From assembly GCF_016745395.1 (NCBI RefSeq), contig NZ_JAERVJ010000002.1, forward strand, positions 434,001 through 498,000: a DNA stretch of 64,000 bases. The letters are read 5' to 3'. The position numbers and the translations under genes were made by a program. Below, one piece after another: positions 1 through 8,949 of the stretch (position 1 is the first letter of the stretch; each line of letters begins with the position of its first letter). Under the pieces are notes generated by a model. The model saw only the letters and a program-made list of their open reading frames with translations. It searched no databases and was not told the DNA's origin. The DNA is from Methylocystis sp. Sn-Cys (lineage in GTDB: Bacteria > Pseudomonadota > Alphaproteobacteria > Rhizobiales > Beijerinckiaceae).

Positions 1-68
1 CGGTGATCGTGGTTCGCCGATCGATCGGAAATGCAGAGCAGGACCGACGAAGCTCGCCACCGCCCCAT

Positions 69-167
69 ACCTCCCCTTTACCGGGAGGTCGGCGGCCGAA
101 GGCCACCGGATGCGGACCCCACCCGACGCCGCTTCGCGGCGCCACCCTCCCCGTAAAGGGGAGGGAG
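69..167. repeat. Palindromic intergenic repeat, family A, copy 1
   Basis: The element begins with a CTCCCCTTTA...GGGAGG arm and ends with a CCCTCCCCGTAAAGGGGAGGG arm-like hairpin. Between them lie a GGCGGCCGAAGGCC stem and a CGCCGCTTCGCGGCG stem. The same architecture recurs at 31064-31197. It is REP/BIME-like with no coding potential. It sits upstream of yejB, so the 408 bases before that gene hold only this repeat, a family B repeat and a short leader. Confidence 0.8.
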
Positions 168-251
168 ACGCTCACGCCCAGCCTTCGCGCGATTGCGCCA
201 GGCTTTCGGCCTGCTGGAACGGTTTCGTTTGAACAGCGCGCATTGGGACTT

Positions 252-354
252 GTCATTCCCGGCGGGCTGAAAGCCCGACCGGGAATCCAGAGCCACAAAA
301 GCGCTGTTTCTGCTCTGGAGTCCCGATCGCTCGCTGCGCGAGCGTCGGGAGTGA
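252..354. repeat. Composite palindromic repeat, family B, copy 1
   Basis: One arm is GTCATTCCCGGCGGGCTGAAAG..., the other arm carries TCGCTCGCTGCGCGAGCG. Between the arms is a conserved core reading GAATCCAGAGCCACAAAAGCG. Copies occur at 6003-6109, 27825-27930, 40451-40642 (interrupted) and 54587-54692, in both orientations. Each copy has two different hairpin arms, as in BIME elements. Confidence 0.8.
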
Positions 355-408
355 CACCGATCCAATCATGCGGATGTCGCATGACATCTGAACGGGAAAC
401 ATAGACAA

Positions 409-1521
409 ATGGGCGCCTATATCGCGCGACGCGTGCTGCTGATGATCCCGACCATTCTCGGGATAATGCTCATTTCCTTCGCCATCGTGCAGTTCGCACC
501 GGGCGGGCCGGTCGAGCGCATCATCGCGCAGCTTCAAGGCTTCGACGTCGGCGCAACCTCGCGTTTCTCGGGAGGCGGCGGCGACGTCGGCCATTCGGGC
601 GGCGCACAGGCGACGGGCGGCGCAGCCGACACCTCGTCCAAATATCGCGGCGCGCAGGGCCTCGATCCGAAATTCATCGCGGAATTGGAAAAACAGTTCG
701 GCTTCGACAAGCCGGCCTGGGAGCGCTTTCTGCTGATGGTGAAAAACTACGCCATGTTCGATTTCGGCCGCAGCTATTTCCGCGACGAAAGCGTCATCAA
801 GCTCATTGGCGAGAAACTGCCCGTCTCCATGTCGCTCGGCCTGTGGATGACGCTGCTCTCTTATTCGATCTCCATTCCGCTCGGCATCGCCAAGGCGGTG
901 CGCGACGGAACGCGGTTCGACGCCTGGACCTCCAACGTCATCATTATCGGCTACGCCATTCCGAGCTTCCTCTTCGCCATGCTGCTGATCGTGCTCTTCG
1001 CGGGCGGCTCCTTCTGGCAGATTTTCCCGCTGCGCGGCCTCACGTCCGATGATTTCGGGCAGCTCTCGCTCATCGACAAGGCGAAGGATTATCTCTGGCA
1101 TATCGTGCTGCCGGTGAGCGCCATGACGCTCGGCGCCTTTGCGACGCAGACCTTCCTGACCAAGAATTCCTTCCTGGATGAAATCCGTAAGCAATATGTC
1201 CAGACCGCACGCATGAAGGGCTTGACTGAGAACCGCGTTCTCTACGGCCATGTGTTTCGCAACGCCATGCTGATCGTCATCGCCGGCTTTCCTGGCGCCT
1301 TCGTGCATGCCTTTCTGACTGGCTCCGTGTTGATCGAGACGATCTTCTCGCTCGACGGGCTTGGCTATCTCTCCTTCGAGAGCATCGTGAACCGCGATTA
1401 TCCGGTGGTCTTCGCCAATCTCTATATCTTCGCTTTACTTGGCCTGGTCGTAAATCTGATCTCCGACCTCACCTACACATGGATCGATCCAAGGATCGAT
1501 TTCGAGACGCGCGAGGTTTGA
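409..1521 (+). CDS. yejB: Peptide/microcin C-type ABC transporter permease YejB
   Basis: This is a 370-residue inner-membrane permease of the oligopeptide (DppB/OppB) class. It forms the channel of the YejABEF importer together with YejE. The N-terminus (MGAYIARRVLLMIPTI) is the typical first transmembrane helix, followed by a Gly/Ser/Ala-rich periplasmic segment at about residues 50-80. The binding-protein-dependent permease domain covers about residues 135-360 and contains the EAA-type loop around QYVQTARMKGL. The length matches the family. yejE follows after 4 bases, so the two are surely cotranscribed. The substrate-binding gene yejA is not in the window and may lie just upstream of its left edge. 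Family assignment is strong; the substrate is inferred from homologues. Confidence 0.93.
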   Translation: MGAYIARRVLLMIPTILGIMLISFAIVQFAPGGPVERIIAQLQGFDVGATSRFSGGGGDVGHSGGAQATGGAADTSSKYRGAQGLDPKFIAELEKQFGFDKPAWERFLLMVKNYAMFDFGRSYFRDESVIKLIGEKLPVSMSLGLWMTLLSYSISIPLGIAKAVRDGTRFDAWTSNVIIIGYAIPSFLFAMLLIVLFAGGSFWQIFPLRGLTSDDFGQLSLIDKAKDYLWHIVLPVSAMTLGAFATQTFLTKNSFLDEIRKQYVQTARMKGLTENRVLYGHVFRNAMLIVIAGFPGAFVHAFLTGSVLIETIFSLDGLGYLSFESIVNRDYPVVFANLYIFALLGLVVNLISDLTYTWIDPRIDFETREV

Positions 1522-1525
1522 GCCG

Positions 1526-2689
1526 ATGAGCGTGATCGACACAGACACAAGGCTTGCCCCGCCTATCGCCCGTAACGGGTTGCTGCGGCTGTCGCCGCTC
1601 GACCAACGCCGGCTGGCCAGTTTCAGGGCCAATAAGCGGGGCTATTGGTCCTTCTGGATCTTCATGACGCTCTTCGTCATGTCGCTCCTCTCCAACATCC
1701 TCGCCAACGACCGGCCGATTGTCGCCTGGTACAAGGGCGAGCTTCTATTCCCGGCTTTCGTCTCCTATCCGGAAGAGAAGTTCGGCGGCTTCCTCGCCCG
1801 CACGGATTATCGCGATCCGGTGATCGCCAATGAGATCGAGGCGCATGGCTGGATGCTCTGGCCGCCGATCCACTACTCCTACGACACGCATAATCTCGAG
1901 CTGCCGGTGCCGGCGCCTTCGCCGCCGACCTGGATGCTCACGCAGAAGCAATGCGAAGCCGCCGTCGCCAAGGGCCTGCACCCGGGCGAAGCCAACCGGG
2001 GCTGTGCGGCGCTGGAATATAACTGGCTGGGCACGGACGATCAGGGGCGCGACGTCGTGGCGCGGCTTCTTTACGGCTTCCGTATCTCGGTGCTGTTCGG
2101 GCTCATCCTCGCGACGATCTCTTCGATCATCGGCGTCGCGGCGGGGGCCATACAGGGCTATTTCGGCGGGCGTGTGGATCTCGTTTTCCAGCGCTTCATC
2201 GAGGTCTGGTCGTCGCTGCCGCAGCTCTATCTGCTCATCATCATCTCGTCCTTCCTGACGCCGGGCTTTTTCGTTCTGCTGGGTATCCTGCTGCTGTTTT
2301 CCTGGGTGTCGCTCGTTCATGTGGTGCGCGCCGAGTTTCTGCGGGCGCGAAACTTCGAGTATGTGAACGCCGCTCGGGCGCTGGGGCTGTCGAATTTCCG
2401 CATCATCGTGAAGCATCTCCTGCCCAACGCCACGGTGGCGACGCTGACCTTCCTGCCCTTCATCCTCAATTCGTCGATCACGACGCTGACGGCGCTGGAC
2501 TTCCTGGGCTTCGGCCTGCCGCCCGGCTCACCCTCGCTCGGCGAATTGCTGCTGCAAGGCAAATCCAACCTCCAGGCGCCGTGGCTGGGGCTCACCGGCT
2601 TCGCCATCATCGCGCTCATGCTGTCGCTGCTCGTCTTCATCGGCGAGGCCGTGCGCGACGCCTTCGATCCGAGGAAGAATTTCCAGTGA
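1526..2689 (+). CDS. yejE: Peptide/microcin C-type ABC transporter permease YejE
   Basis: This 387-residue inner-membrane permease is the DppC/OppC-class partner of YejB. An N-terminal cytoplasmic tail with SPLDQRRLASFRANKRGYWS precedes the first helix at about residues 40-60. A long periplasmic segment of about residues 65-165 includes the YNWLGTDDQGRDVVARLLYG motif typical of this class. The permease domain with the EAA-type loop (YVNAARALGLSNFRI) fills the rest. It starts 4 bases after yejB. In E. coli-type operons yejF follows directly; here about 735 bases carrying a toxin-antitoxin pair intervene. Confidence 0.93.
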   Translation: MSVIDTDTRLAPPIARNGLLRLSPLDQRRLASFRANKRGYWSFWIFMTLFVMSLLSNILANDRPIVAWYKGELLFPAFVSYPEEKFGGFLARTDYRDPVIANEIEAHGWMLWPPIHYSYDTHNLELPVPAPSPPTWMLTQKQCEAAVAKGLHPGEANRGCAALEYNWLGTDDQGRDVVARLLYGFRISVLFGLILATISSIIGVAAGAIQGYFGGRVDLVFQRFIEVWSSLPQLYLLIIISSFLTPGFFVLLGILLLFSWVSLVHVVRAEFLRARNFEYVNAARALGLSNFRIIVKHLLPNATVATLTFLPFILNSSITTLTALDFLGFGLPPGSPSLGELLLQGKSNLQAPWLGLTGFAIIALMLSLLVFIGEAVRDAFDPRKNFQ

Positions 2690-2721
2690 CCCGTGGTAGG
2701 ATGCCTCAGGAGGCCAAGGCC

Positions 2722-2949
2722 ATGAACAAGATCGTGCGACGGCACTTCCCGGCGGAGAAACTGCCAGAAGAGCTGAAAGCCGGCCTGGACCCGTGCTCTC
2801 AGGTTACCGTCACGCTGGAAGCCGAGGATCGGCCCGAGAAGGTCATGTCCTTGGAAGAAATGTTCGCATTGCGCCGAGACGTCTATGCGTCTCAGCGCGA
2901 GATAAATGCGGATATGGACGCCATGCGGGACGAATGGGGCGCGCCCTGA
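2722..2949 (+). CDS. Antitoxin-like small protein upstream of a PIN toxin
   Basis: This 75-residue acidic protein begins MNKIVRRHFPAEKLPEEL. The ATG at 2722 is preferred over one at 2701 because a perfect AGGAGG lies 8 bases upstream (2708-2713). The protein has the size and layout of a type II antitoxin: a short basic/hydrophobic N-terminal part and an acidic, helical C-terminal part. The GTG of the PIN-domain toxin comes one base after its stop codon, a typical antitoxin-toxin arrangement. It lies inside the yej operon, between yejE and yejF. The call rests on position and general look, not on a recognised DNA-binding motif. Confidence 0.65.
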   Translation: MNKIVRRHFPAEKLPEELKAGLDPCSQVTVTLEAEDRPEKVMSLEEMFALRRDVYASQREINADMDAMRDEWGAP

Positions 2950-2950
2950 C

Positions 2951-3419
2951 GTGCCCGCGCCTCTGGTCTATATGGACACAAACGCATTTATCGCCGGGTT
3001 CGAATTGCCTCAGATTGAGGCCGAGCCTGTTCAAAATCTCCTGCTTGCTCTGCGGGAAAGGCCGCTTTCAGTTGTAACGAGCGAACTCACGCTTGCAGAG
3101 CTTCTTGCCCCTACCTCACGCGCGGGGACTCTACCCTTGGGGGTAATGGCGTCGCCTGTATCTCGACCTACTTGTCTGGAGCCGCCTCGTAGATTTGCGG
3201 CCCGTAACCCGAGAAATCCTCATCGAGACCGCCGACCTGCGGCAGGCTGCGCCCCATCGCTTGCCAGACGCTATCCATGTCGTTACGGCGATCCACACGC
3301 AATGCGACTTCTTCCTGTCTGGCGACAAGAGGATCAGACCGCCGCACGGCATGACTTTCGTCGAGCCGAACCGGTCGGGAGTCGACCGCATCCTCGACGC
3401 CTGGTCCAACAACTCGTGA
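2951..3419 (+). pseudogene. PIN-domain (VapC-like) toxin, frameshifted
   Basis: The first half, from GTG 2951, reads PAPLVYMDTNAFIAGFELP... and ELTLAELLAP, which are the first two acidic motifs of PIN-domain RNases. The second half lies in another frame from about 3147, reading RRLYLDLLVW..., DAIHVVTAI and CDFFLSGDK, the last two acidic motifs. Moving from the first to the second frame requires skipping one base around 3143-3148 (GGGGGTAATGG). In the second frame an in-frame TAA lies at 3144-3146, so the switch must occur at or after it. All four expected acidic residues are encoded but not in one frame. It is either a recent single-base insertion or a sequence error. If real, the antitoxin remains without a working toxin. 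Confidence 0.75.
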
Positions 3420-3425
3420 GCGCCG

Positions 3426-5075
3426 ATGAACGAATTTAAAGCGACGCCCATGACCGCCTCCCCCCTCCTCGACGTCCGCGACCTCTCGGTGGCCTTCCTG
3501 CAAGGCGGGCGCGAGACCATCGCCGTGGACCACGTCTCCTTCTCGCTCGAACGCGGCAAGACGCTGGCGCTCGTCGGCGAGTCGGGCTCGGGCAAATCCA
3601 TCAGCGCCCTCTCCATCGTGCGGCTCCTGCCACCCGGCGCCATGGCGACCGGCGAGGCGCTTTTCGGCGGCCAGGACATGCTGAAAGTCAGCGACGGCGC
3701 GCTTCGGGCCGTCCGCGGGGCGCGGATCACCATGGTCTTTCAAGAGCCCATGACCTCGCTCAATCCGCTGCAGACCATCGAGCAGCAGATCGCCGAAATT
3801 CTGGAGCTGCACGGCATGCGCGGGGGCGAGGCCTTGCGCAAGCGCGTCGTCGAGCTGCTGACCGAGGTCGGCATCCCGAACCCCGAGGCGCGGCTCGGCG
3901 CCTATCCGCACCAGCTTTCCGGCGGCCAGCGGCAGCGCGTCATGATCGCCATGGCGCTCGCCAATAAGCCGGATCTCCTCATCGCCGACGAGCCGACGAC
4001 GGCGCTCGACGTCACCGTGCAGGCGCAGATCATCGCGCTGCTCGAACGTCTGCAGCAGACCTATGGCATGGCGATCCTGTTCATCACGCACGACCTCAAT
4101 CTCGTGCGGCGGTTCGCCGACACAGTCTGCGTCATGCAGAAGGGCCGGATCGTCGAAAGCGGCGATGTCGCGGAAGTCTTCGAGACGCCGAGCCATCCCT
4201 ATACGAAAGCGCTGCTCACAGCCGAGCCAAAGGGCGATCCCATCGTCGAGGACGAGAAGGCGCCGATCGTGGTCTCGGCCGACAATCTGCGCGTCTGGTT
4301 CCCGATCAAGCGCGGCTTCATGCGCCGCACCGTTGATCACGTAAAGGCCGTCGACGGCGTCAGCGTCACGGTGCGCGAAGGCGGCACGGTCGGCGTCGTG
4401 GGCGAGTCCGGCTCCGGCAAGACCACGCTGGCGCTCGCCATGCTCCGCCTCATCCGCTCGGAGGGGCCGATCGTTTTTCTGGGCGCGCGCATCGACGGCA
4501 AGAGCGTTGCGGAAATGCGCCCACTGCGGCGCGACATGCAGGTGGTCTTCCAGGACCCCTATGGCTCGCTGTCTCCGCGCATGTCGGTCGCCGATATCGT
4601 CGCGGAAGGGCTGACCGTGCAGCGGCCCGAGCTGACGCTCGACGAGCGCCGCGAAATCGTCGCGCGCGCCTTGACGGAAACCGGCCTCGATCCCGCGACC
4701 ATGGATCGCTATCCGCATGAGTTCTCGGGCGGCCAACGTCAGCGCATCGCCATCGCCCGCGCCATCGTTCTGGAGCCGAAATTCGTCGTGCTCGACGAAC
4801 CGACCTCCGCTCTCGACATGACCGTGCAGGCGCAAATCATCGATCTGCTGCGCGATCTGCAAAGACGGCGCGGCCTAGCCTATCTCTTCATCAGCCATGA
4901 CCTGCGGGTGGTGAAGGCGCTCGCCGGCGAGCTGATCGTGATGCGGCACGGAAAGGTCGTCGAATCCGGCCCGGCGGCGAAGCTCTTCGCTGAGCCGGAA
5001 AGCGACTATACGCGCGCGCTCTTTGCGGCGGCCTTCCGCGAAAAACCGGCGCTCTCCGATCGAGAGCTCCCTTGA
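3426..5075 (+). CDS. yejF: Peptide/microcin C-type ABC transporter ATPase YejF
   Basis: This 549-residue protein carries two fused ATPase domains and powers the YejBE channel. Domain 1 has Walker [11 protein letters not shown], signature [15 protein letters not shown] and Walker [13 protein letters not shown]. Domain 2 (about residues 275-540) has Walker [12 protein letters not shown], signature [14 protein letters not shown] and Walker [13 protein letters not shown]. All key residues are present. The gene begins 7 bases after the end of the frameshifted toxin, so its transcription probably still depends on read-through from yejBE across the toxin-antitoxin insert. ATG 3450 is an alternative start. 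Confidence 0.93.
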   Translation: MNEFKATPMTASPLLDVRDLSVAFLQGGRETIAVDHVSFSLERGKTLALVGESGSGKSISALSIVRLLPPGAMATGEALFGGQDMLKVSDGALRAVRGARITMVFQEPMTSLNPLQTIEQQIAEILELHGMRGGEALRKRVVELLTEVGIPNPEARLGAYPHQLSGGQRQRVMIAMALANKPDLLIADEPTTALDVTVQAQIIALLERLQQTYGMAILFITHDLNLVRRFADTVCVMQKGRIVESGDVAEVFETPSHPYTKALLTAEPKGDPIVEDEKAPIVVSADNLRVWFPIKRGFMRRTVDHVKAVDGVSVTVREGGTVGVVGESGSGKTTLALAMLRLIRSEGPIVFLGARIDGKSVAEMRPLRRDMQVVFQDPYGSLSPRMSVADIVAEGLTVQRPELTLDERREIVARALTETGLDPATMDRYPHEFSGGQRQRIAIARAIVLEPKFVVLDEPTSALDMTVQAQIIDLLRDLQRRRGLAYLFISHDLRVVKALAGELIVMRHGKVVESGPAAKLFAEPESDYTRALFAAAFREKPALSDRELP

Positions 5076-5165
5076 TCTCCGCTGTCGCCATGCTTGATCG
5101 CCGCCGCGGGCGCTGCGACAATCCCAGGCAGAGTTCGAAGCGATTCTTGGACAATAGAGGTTCCT

Positions 5166-5972
5166 ATGAGCGCCCCTGCTGAAGAAGCTGCGGCAATTAT
5201 CAGATCGCGTTGCGACATCGGCGCGGTCGACAGCGCGATCATTTTGAGCCGTTTGTTTTTCAGCTCTGCTGATATTGGCGAGCGCGTCGCCACCTTCGCC
5301 TATGCCGAGCTGCCGGGCTTTCCCGTCGCTCCTGGCCTTGAGGACGGCGAGCTGATCGTCTCCATGGTGGACGGCGCCCCGGCGGTGCTGCTGAAGGGAA
5401 CCTCGACCTTCCACGAAACCGGCGATCCGAGCCTCATGGCCGGACCGATGGAGACCCTCGCGCTTCTGGGCGTGCGCAGCGTGCTCTGCACGGGGCTCGT
5501 TCAATCGGTGCAGGCCGACCTCGTGCCGAGCAGCATCGTGCTCGTGACCGACCATATCAATTTCACCGGCCTCAACCCGCTGATCGGCGCGCCGGCCGAC
5601 GGCAAGGCCGTCATCAATATGAACGACGCCTATGACAAGCGCCTGCTGCGCCGCGTGAAGGCCGCCGCAGGGAGCGCGGGCGTTTCGCTGCACGAAGGTA
5701 TTTTGATGTGGTTCTCCGGCCCGAGCTTCGAGACGCCGGCCGAAGCAAAAGTCGCGCGCCAGCTCGGCGCCGATCTCATCGGGTGGAACATCGTTCCTGA
5801 GGCGATCCTCGCGCGGCGCTACGGGATGCTTTTCTCCGGCGTCACGGTCGTCACGGATTTCGGGGCGGGCTTCTCCAACGGCAACCCCTCGCCCGATCTC
5901 ACGCGCGGCCCGGCGGTCGCCGGCGTCGTCGCCTGCAAAAGGCTGCTGCGCAATTTCTGCAAAATCCGCTGA
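5166..5972 (+). CDS. Purine nucleoside phosphorylase
   Basis: This 268-residue protein belongs to the trimeric purine nucleoside phosphorylase family (PunA/XapA type), which splits purine nucleosides with phosphate into base and (deoxy)ribose-1-phosphate. Family motifs seen are VTDHINFTGLNPLIG, the base-binding stretch GPSFETPAEAK, and the C-terminal VTDFGAGF segment. ATG 5166 was chosen because AGAGG lies 5 bases upstream; an in-frame upstream start would add residues unlike the family. It lies about 90 bases after yejF on the same strand and may be cotranscribed. Phosphorylase family is clear; exact base preference is not. Confidence 0.85.
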   Translation: MSAPAEEAAAIIRSRCDIGAVDSAIILSRLFFSSADIGERVATFAYAELPGFPVAPGLEDGELIVSMVDGAPAVLLKGTSTFHETGDPSLMAGPMETLALLGVRSVLCTGLVQSVQADLVPSSIVLVTDHINFTGLNPLIGAPADGKAVINMNDAYDKRLLRRVKAAAGSAGVSLHEGILMWFSGPSFETPAEAKVARQLGADLIGWNIVPEAILARRYGMLFSGVTVVTDFGAGFSNGNPSPDLTRGPAVAGVVACKRLLRNFCKIR

Positions 5973-6002
5973 GGGGCTACGAAATCTGCTCGATTGGATC
6001 AC

Positions 6003-6109
6003 TGTCATTCCCGACGCTCGCGCAGCGAGCGATCGGGAATCCAGGGCCGAACCAGCGCTCTTGGGGCTCTCGATTCCCGGTCGGGCCTTCAGCCCGCCGG
6101 GAATGACAA
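6003..6109. repeat. Composite palindromic repeat, family B, copy 2
   Basis: This copy opens with the CGACGCTCGCGCAGCGAGCG arm and closes with the GGCCTTCAGCCCGCCGGGAATGAC arm-type end. It therefore has the opposite orientation to the copy at 252-354. It occupies the gap between two convergent genes. Confidence 0.8.
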
Positions 6110-6144
6110 GTCCCCATGCGAGCTATTCAACCGGAAATGCTTCT

Positions 6145-6609
6145 TTACAACGCGCCGCGATCAGGCCTGCGTAAGGCGAGCATCGTCGCCTCGATCGTCT
6201 GCACCGCCACGCCATCCTGATTATAGGTCGAGGCCTCAAAAGTGACGTAGCCCCTGCCCGCTTGCGAGCGTGATGGCCGCAGTTTTGTGATCTCACCTTC
6301 GATATGCAAGCGATCGCCGGGGCGCACCGGCCGCTTCCAGGAAATCCGCGCGTCAGTTCCGATGACGCCGCCGGCGAAAGCCAGTCCGCAGAAGTCGAGC
6401 AATAGACGCAAGGTCAAAGCGCCCGTCTGCCAGCCGCTGGCGATCAGGCCGCCGAAGAGACTCTCTTTGGCCGCCTCCGGATCGACGTGGAAATATTGCG
6501 GATCATTGTCACGCGCGAAGCGGATGATCTGCTCCTGCGTCACCTCGACGGCCTCGGAGCGCAAAGGCTGGCCGACGTAAAGATCGTCGAAGAAAACTAC
6601 TTTCGTCAT
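6145..6609 (-). CDS. MaoC-like hot-dog fold dehydratase
   Basis: This 154-residue cytoplasmic protein belongs to the MaoC dehydratase family (hot-dog fold), which hydrates enoyl-thioesters. The motif FARDNDPQYFHVDPEAAK contains the D-x4-H-type catalytic pair of the hydratase 2 motif (Asp and His in NDPQYFH). ASGWQTGALTLRLL and the C-terminal strand-rich half also match. The upstream NlpC/P60 gene on the same strand ends only 4 bases before this start, so it is probably the last gene of a pepA - nlpC - maoC transcription unit. Substrate unknown. Confidence 0.85.
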   Translation of the reverse strand: MTKVVFFDDLYVGQPLRSEAVEVTQEQIIRFARDNDPQYFHVDPEAAKESLFGGLIASGWQTGALTLRLLLDFCGLAFAGGVIGTDARISWKRPVRPGDRLHIEGEITKLRPSRSQAGRGYVTFEASTYNQDGVAVQTIEATMLALRRPDRGAL

Positions 6610-6613
6610 GCCG

Positions 6614-7465
6614 CTATCTCGCCAAACGCTTCACGCTCGTAATATCGCCGGCCCCGGCTTCGAGATTTCGCGCCCGCACGAGATCGAGGGGCTCGCTGGA
6701 GACGAGCATATGCGCGCCATTGGCGTGCAGCAGCGTCGTCGCGTCGCGCATGATCCCGACATGCCCCTTCCAGAAGATCAGATCGCCGCGCATGAGCGGC
6801 GCGCCAATGTCCACGGGCGCGCCAAGTTGCGCCTCCTGCATGTCGCTGTCGCGCGGCGCCGCCTTGCCCGTGGCCGCGAGCGAAATCTGCACGAGACCGG
6901 AGCAGTCGACGCCAATCGAGGACTTACCGCCCCAAAGATAAGGCGCGCCGATCAGCGTCTCCGCGACCGCGACAAAATCGGGCGCGGTCGCGTCGAGCGG
7001 CGCGAGATGCGGACGCCAGATGAAGCCCAGATCGCGCGTGATGAGAAAATTATCGCGCGCATCGACGATCTCGACTTCGGCGGAGAGCGGCAAAGCGAGA
7101 AGCGGAGGCTGTTTGATGCTCGCCGCCGGATAGACGAAAGTACGCGGCACGCAGACGCTATGGGTGGGCTCACGCAAGGCGCTCCACAGCGTATTGGCGG
7201 CGATCCAGCCGACATAGCCGTCGCGCGCGAGCTGCGCCCAGGCCCAGCCCTCCTCCTCGTCATAGACGGTGACGCGCTCGCCATAGAGCGCCTGCGTGTC
7301 GATCGGGCAATCGGGGCGCGGTTCGCGGCGCAAGTCGACGACGCCCTCTTTCACCTCCATCACCGCGCCTTCGACGAAGCGCTCGGCCGTGACGCGGCCC
7401 TTGAGATGCGCCGCGGCAATGTCGGGACGCGCGGGGGTCAGCCGCCGGTCGAATGTGTCGCTCAC
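6614..7465 (-). CDS. NlpC/P60 family cysteine peptidase (C40), SH3-like N-terminal part
   Basis: This 283-residue protein is likely a cell-wall amidase/endopeptidase. Residues about 45-110 look like a bacterial SH3 domain, and the C-terminal NlpC/P60 domain carries the catalytic Cys in GVDCSGLVQ, His in KGHVGIM and a third polar residue in LLHANGAH. GTG 7465 was chosen because it overlaps the stop of the upstream aminopeptidase gene by GTGA, a classical translational coupling. A start further upstream would overlap that gene by over 100 bases. No signal peptide is visible, which is usual for alphaproteobacterial members of this group. Confidence 0.85.
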   Translation of the reverse strand: MSDTFDRRLTPARPDIAAAHLKGRVTAERFVEGAVMEVKEGVVDLRREPRPDCPIDTQALYGERVTVYDEEEGWAWAQLARDGYVGWIAANTLWSALREPTHSVCVPRTFVYPAASIKQPPLLALPLSAEVEIVDARDNFLITRDLGFIWRPHLAPLDATAPDFVAVAETLIGAPYLWGGKSSIGVDCSGLVQISLAATGKAAPRDSDMQEAQLGAPVDIGAPLMRGDLIFWKGHVGIMRDATTLLHANGAHMLVSSEPLDLVRARNLEAGAGDITSVKRLAR

Positions 7466-8856
7466 GCCGTCGCCTTCGTTTTCGCACGCGTTTCGATGAG
7501 GTCGTAGAGGAGCCGCGCGGCCTGCGCCTCGCCGCCCTCGGGGCGTCCGGGTTTTGTGGAGGGGTTCCAGCAATAGACGTCGAAATGCGCCCAGCGGGTC
7601 GGATCGCTGACGAAGCGCCTCAGGAACAGCGCCGCGACGATGGAGCCCGAGAAACCGCCGCTCGTGACGCTGACGAGATCGGAAATCTTGCCGTCGAGCC
7701 CGCCGTCGTAATTCTCCCAGAGCGGCAAACGCCAGACGGGATCATTGGCGCTGCGCCCGCAAGCGGCGATCTCGTCCGCCAGCGCATCGTCTCCTGTATA
7801 GAAAGGCGGCAACTCCGGCCCCAGCGCAACGCGCGCCGCGCCGGTCAATGTCGCGAAGTCGAACAAAAGATCGGGCTGATCCTCGCTCGCGTAAGCCAGC
7901 GCGTCGGCGAGAATGAGACGCCCCTCCGCATCCGTATTGCCGACTTCGACAGTGAGCCCCTTGCGGCTGCGATAAATATCGCCCGTGCGGAAGGCGTTCG
8001 CAGAAATCGAATTCTCGACGATCGGCAGCAGCACCCGCAGCCGAATCGGAAGGCCGGCGTCCATCAGCATGGCGGCCAGAGCCAGCGCCACGGCGGCGCC
8101 GCCCATGTCCTTCTTCATCAGCGCCATCGCTGAGGAAGGTTTGATGTCGAGGCCGCCAGTGTCATAGCAGACGCCCTTGCCGACGAGCGTCACCTTCAGC
8201 CCGTCTTCGGGCCCATGGGTGAATTCCACGAGGCGCGGCGCCTGGGCGGAAGCGCGGCCTACCGCGTGAATCAGCGGAAAATTCTCGACGAGCAGCGCAT
8301 CGCCGACAATGGCGCGCGACGGTGCGCCAAATTTGGCGGCAAGCGCGAGCGCCGATTCGGCGAGCGCCTCCGGCCCCATGTCATTTGCCGGCGTGTTCAC
8401 GAGGTCGCGGCCAAGCGCGACTGCGCTCGCAATGCGCTCGACCCGGGCGCGATCGATGCCCTGCGGCGCGCAGAGACGCGGCTTTTCGCCTTTCGGCGCG
8501 ACATAGCGCGAGAAGGAATAGCTTGCGAGCAGAAAGGCGAGCGCGGCGGTCTGCGGGTCGGAGACACCTTCGCCAAGGCGATAGAGCCCCGCAGGCAAGG
8601 ACGCAGCGAGCTTGCCGGCGAGGAAGGGGTCGCGCTTTTTGGCGTCCTGCGCCGCCACGCCAAAAAAGACCCGCGCCGGGGCGCCGTCGAGCGCGGGCGC
8701 AATCAGCAGGCTTCCCGGCTTCGCCTCGAATGCATTTGCGGCGGCAAGCGCAGCAACCGTCGCGGGCAAGGCCTCCTTCGCCTGCGGCCACTGGCTCTTA
8801 TCCACGAAGTCGATCGCGATCGCCTCGGCCGACCAATCCTGAAGCTTCATCGTCAT
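7462..8856 (-). CDS. Leucyl aminopeptidase family protein (M17)
   Basis: This 464-residue cytosolic aminopeptidase of family M17 releases N-terminal residues from peptides using two metal ions. The C-terminal catalytic half shows VGKGVCYDTGGLDIKP (catalytic Lys and metal Asp), KKDMGGAAVALA and the family signature NTDAEGRLILADAL. The N-terminal about 160 residues are the more variable domain. The stop overlaps the start of the NlpC/P60 gene. It resembles the PepB/PepA-like M17 proteins found next to NlpC/P60 genes in many alphaproteobacteria, so no firm gene symbol is given. Confidence 0.9.
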   Translation of the reverse strand: MTMKLQDWSAEAIAIDFVDKSQWPQAKEALPATVAALAAANAFEAKPGSLLIAPALDGAPARVFFGVAAQDAKKRDPFLAGKLAASLPAGLYRLGEGVSDPQTAALAFLLASYSFSRYVAPKGEKPRLCAPQGIDRARVERIASAVALGRDLVNTPANDMGPEALAESALALAAKFGAPSRAIVGDALLVENFPLIHAVGRASAQAPRLVEFTHGPEDGLKVTLVGKGVCYDTGGLDIKPSSAMALMKKDMGGAAVALALAAMLMDAGLPIRLRVLLPIVENSISANAFRTGDIYRSRKGLTVEVGNTDAEGRLILADALAYASEDQPDLLFDFATLTGAARVALGPELPPFYTGDDALADEIAACGRSANDPVWRLPLWENYDGGLDGKISDLVSVTSGGFSGSIVAALFLRRFVSDPTRWAHFDVYCWNPSTKPGRPEGGEAQAARLLYDLIETRAKTKATA

Positions 8857-8949
8857 CGGCGCGTTTAGCCTCCGTTAAGCATCCATTAGGGTTAACGCTT
8901 TATTGCTCGCGTCTGAAGCTTTCTCACAAGACAACGGACCAGATTCGCC

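Noticed and set aside
253-1308. Long open frame on the minus strand antisense to yejB
   Set aside because: Rich in His, Arg, Asp and Glu without any domain; yejB on the other strand is a clear family member. Typical antisense artefact of high-GC codon use.
3168-4862. 564-codon minus-strand open frame opposite yejF
   Set aside because: The plus-strand YejF has full ATPase motifs; the antisense product has low-complexity His/Asp/Arg-rich sequence and no family.
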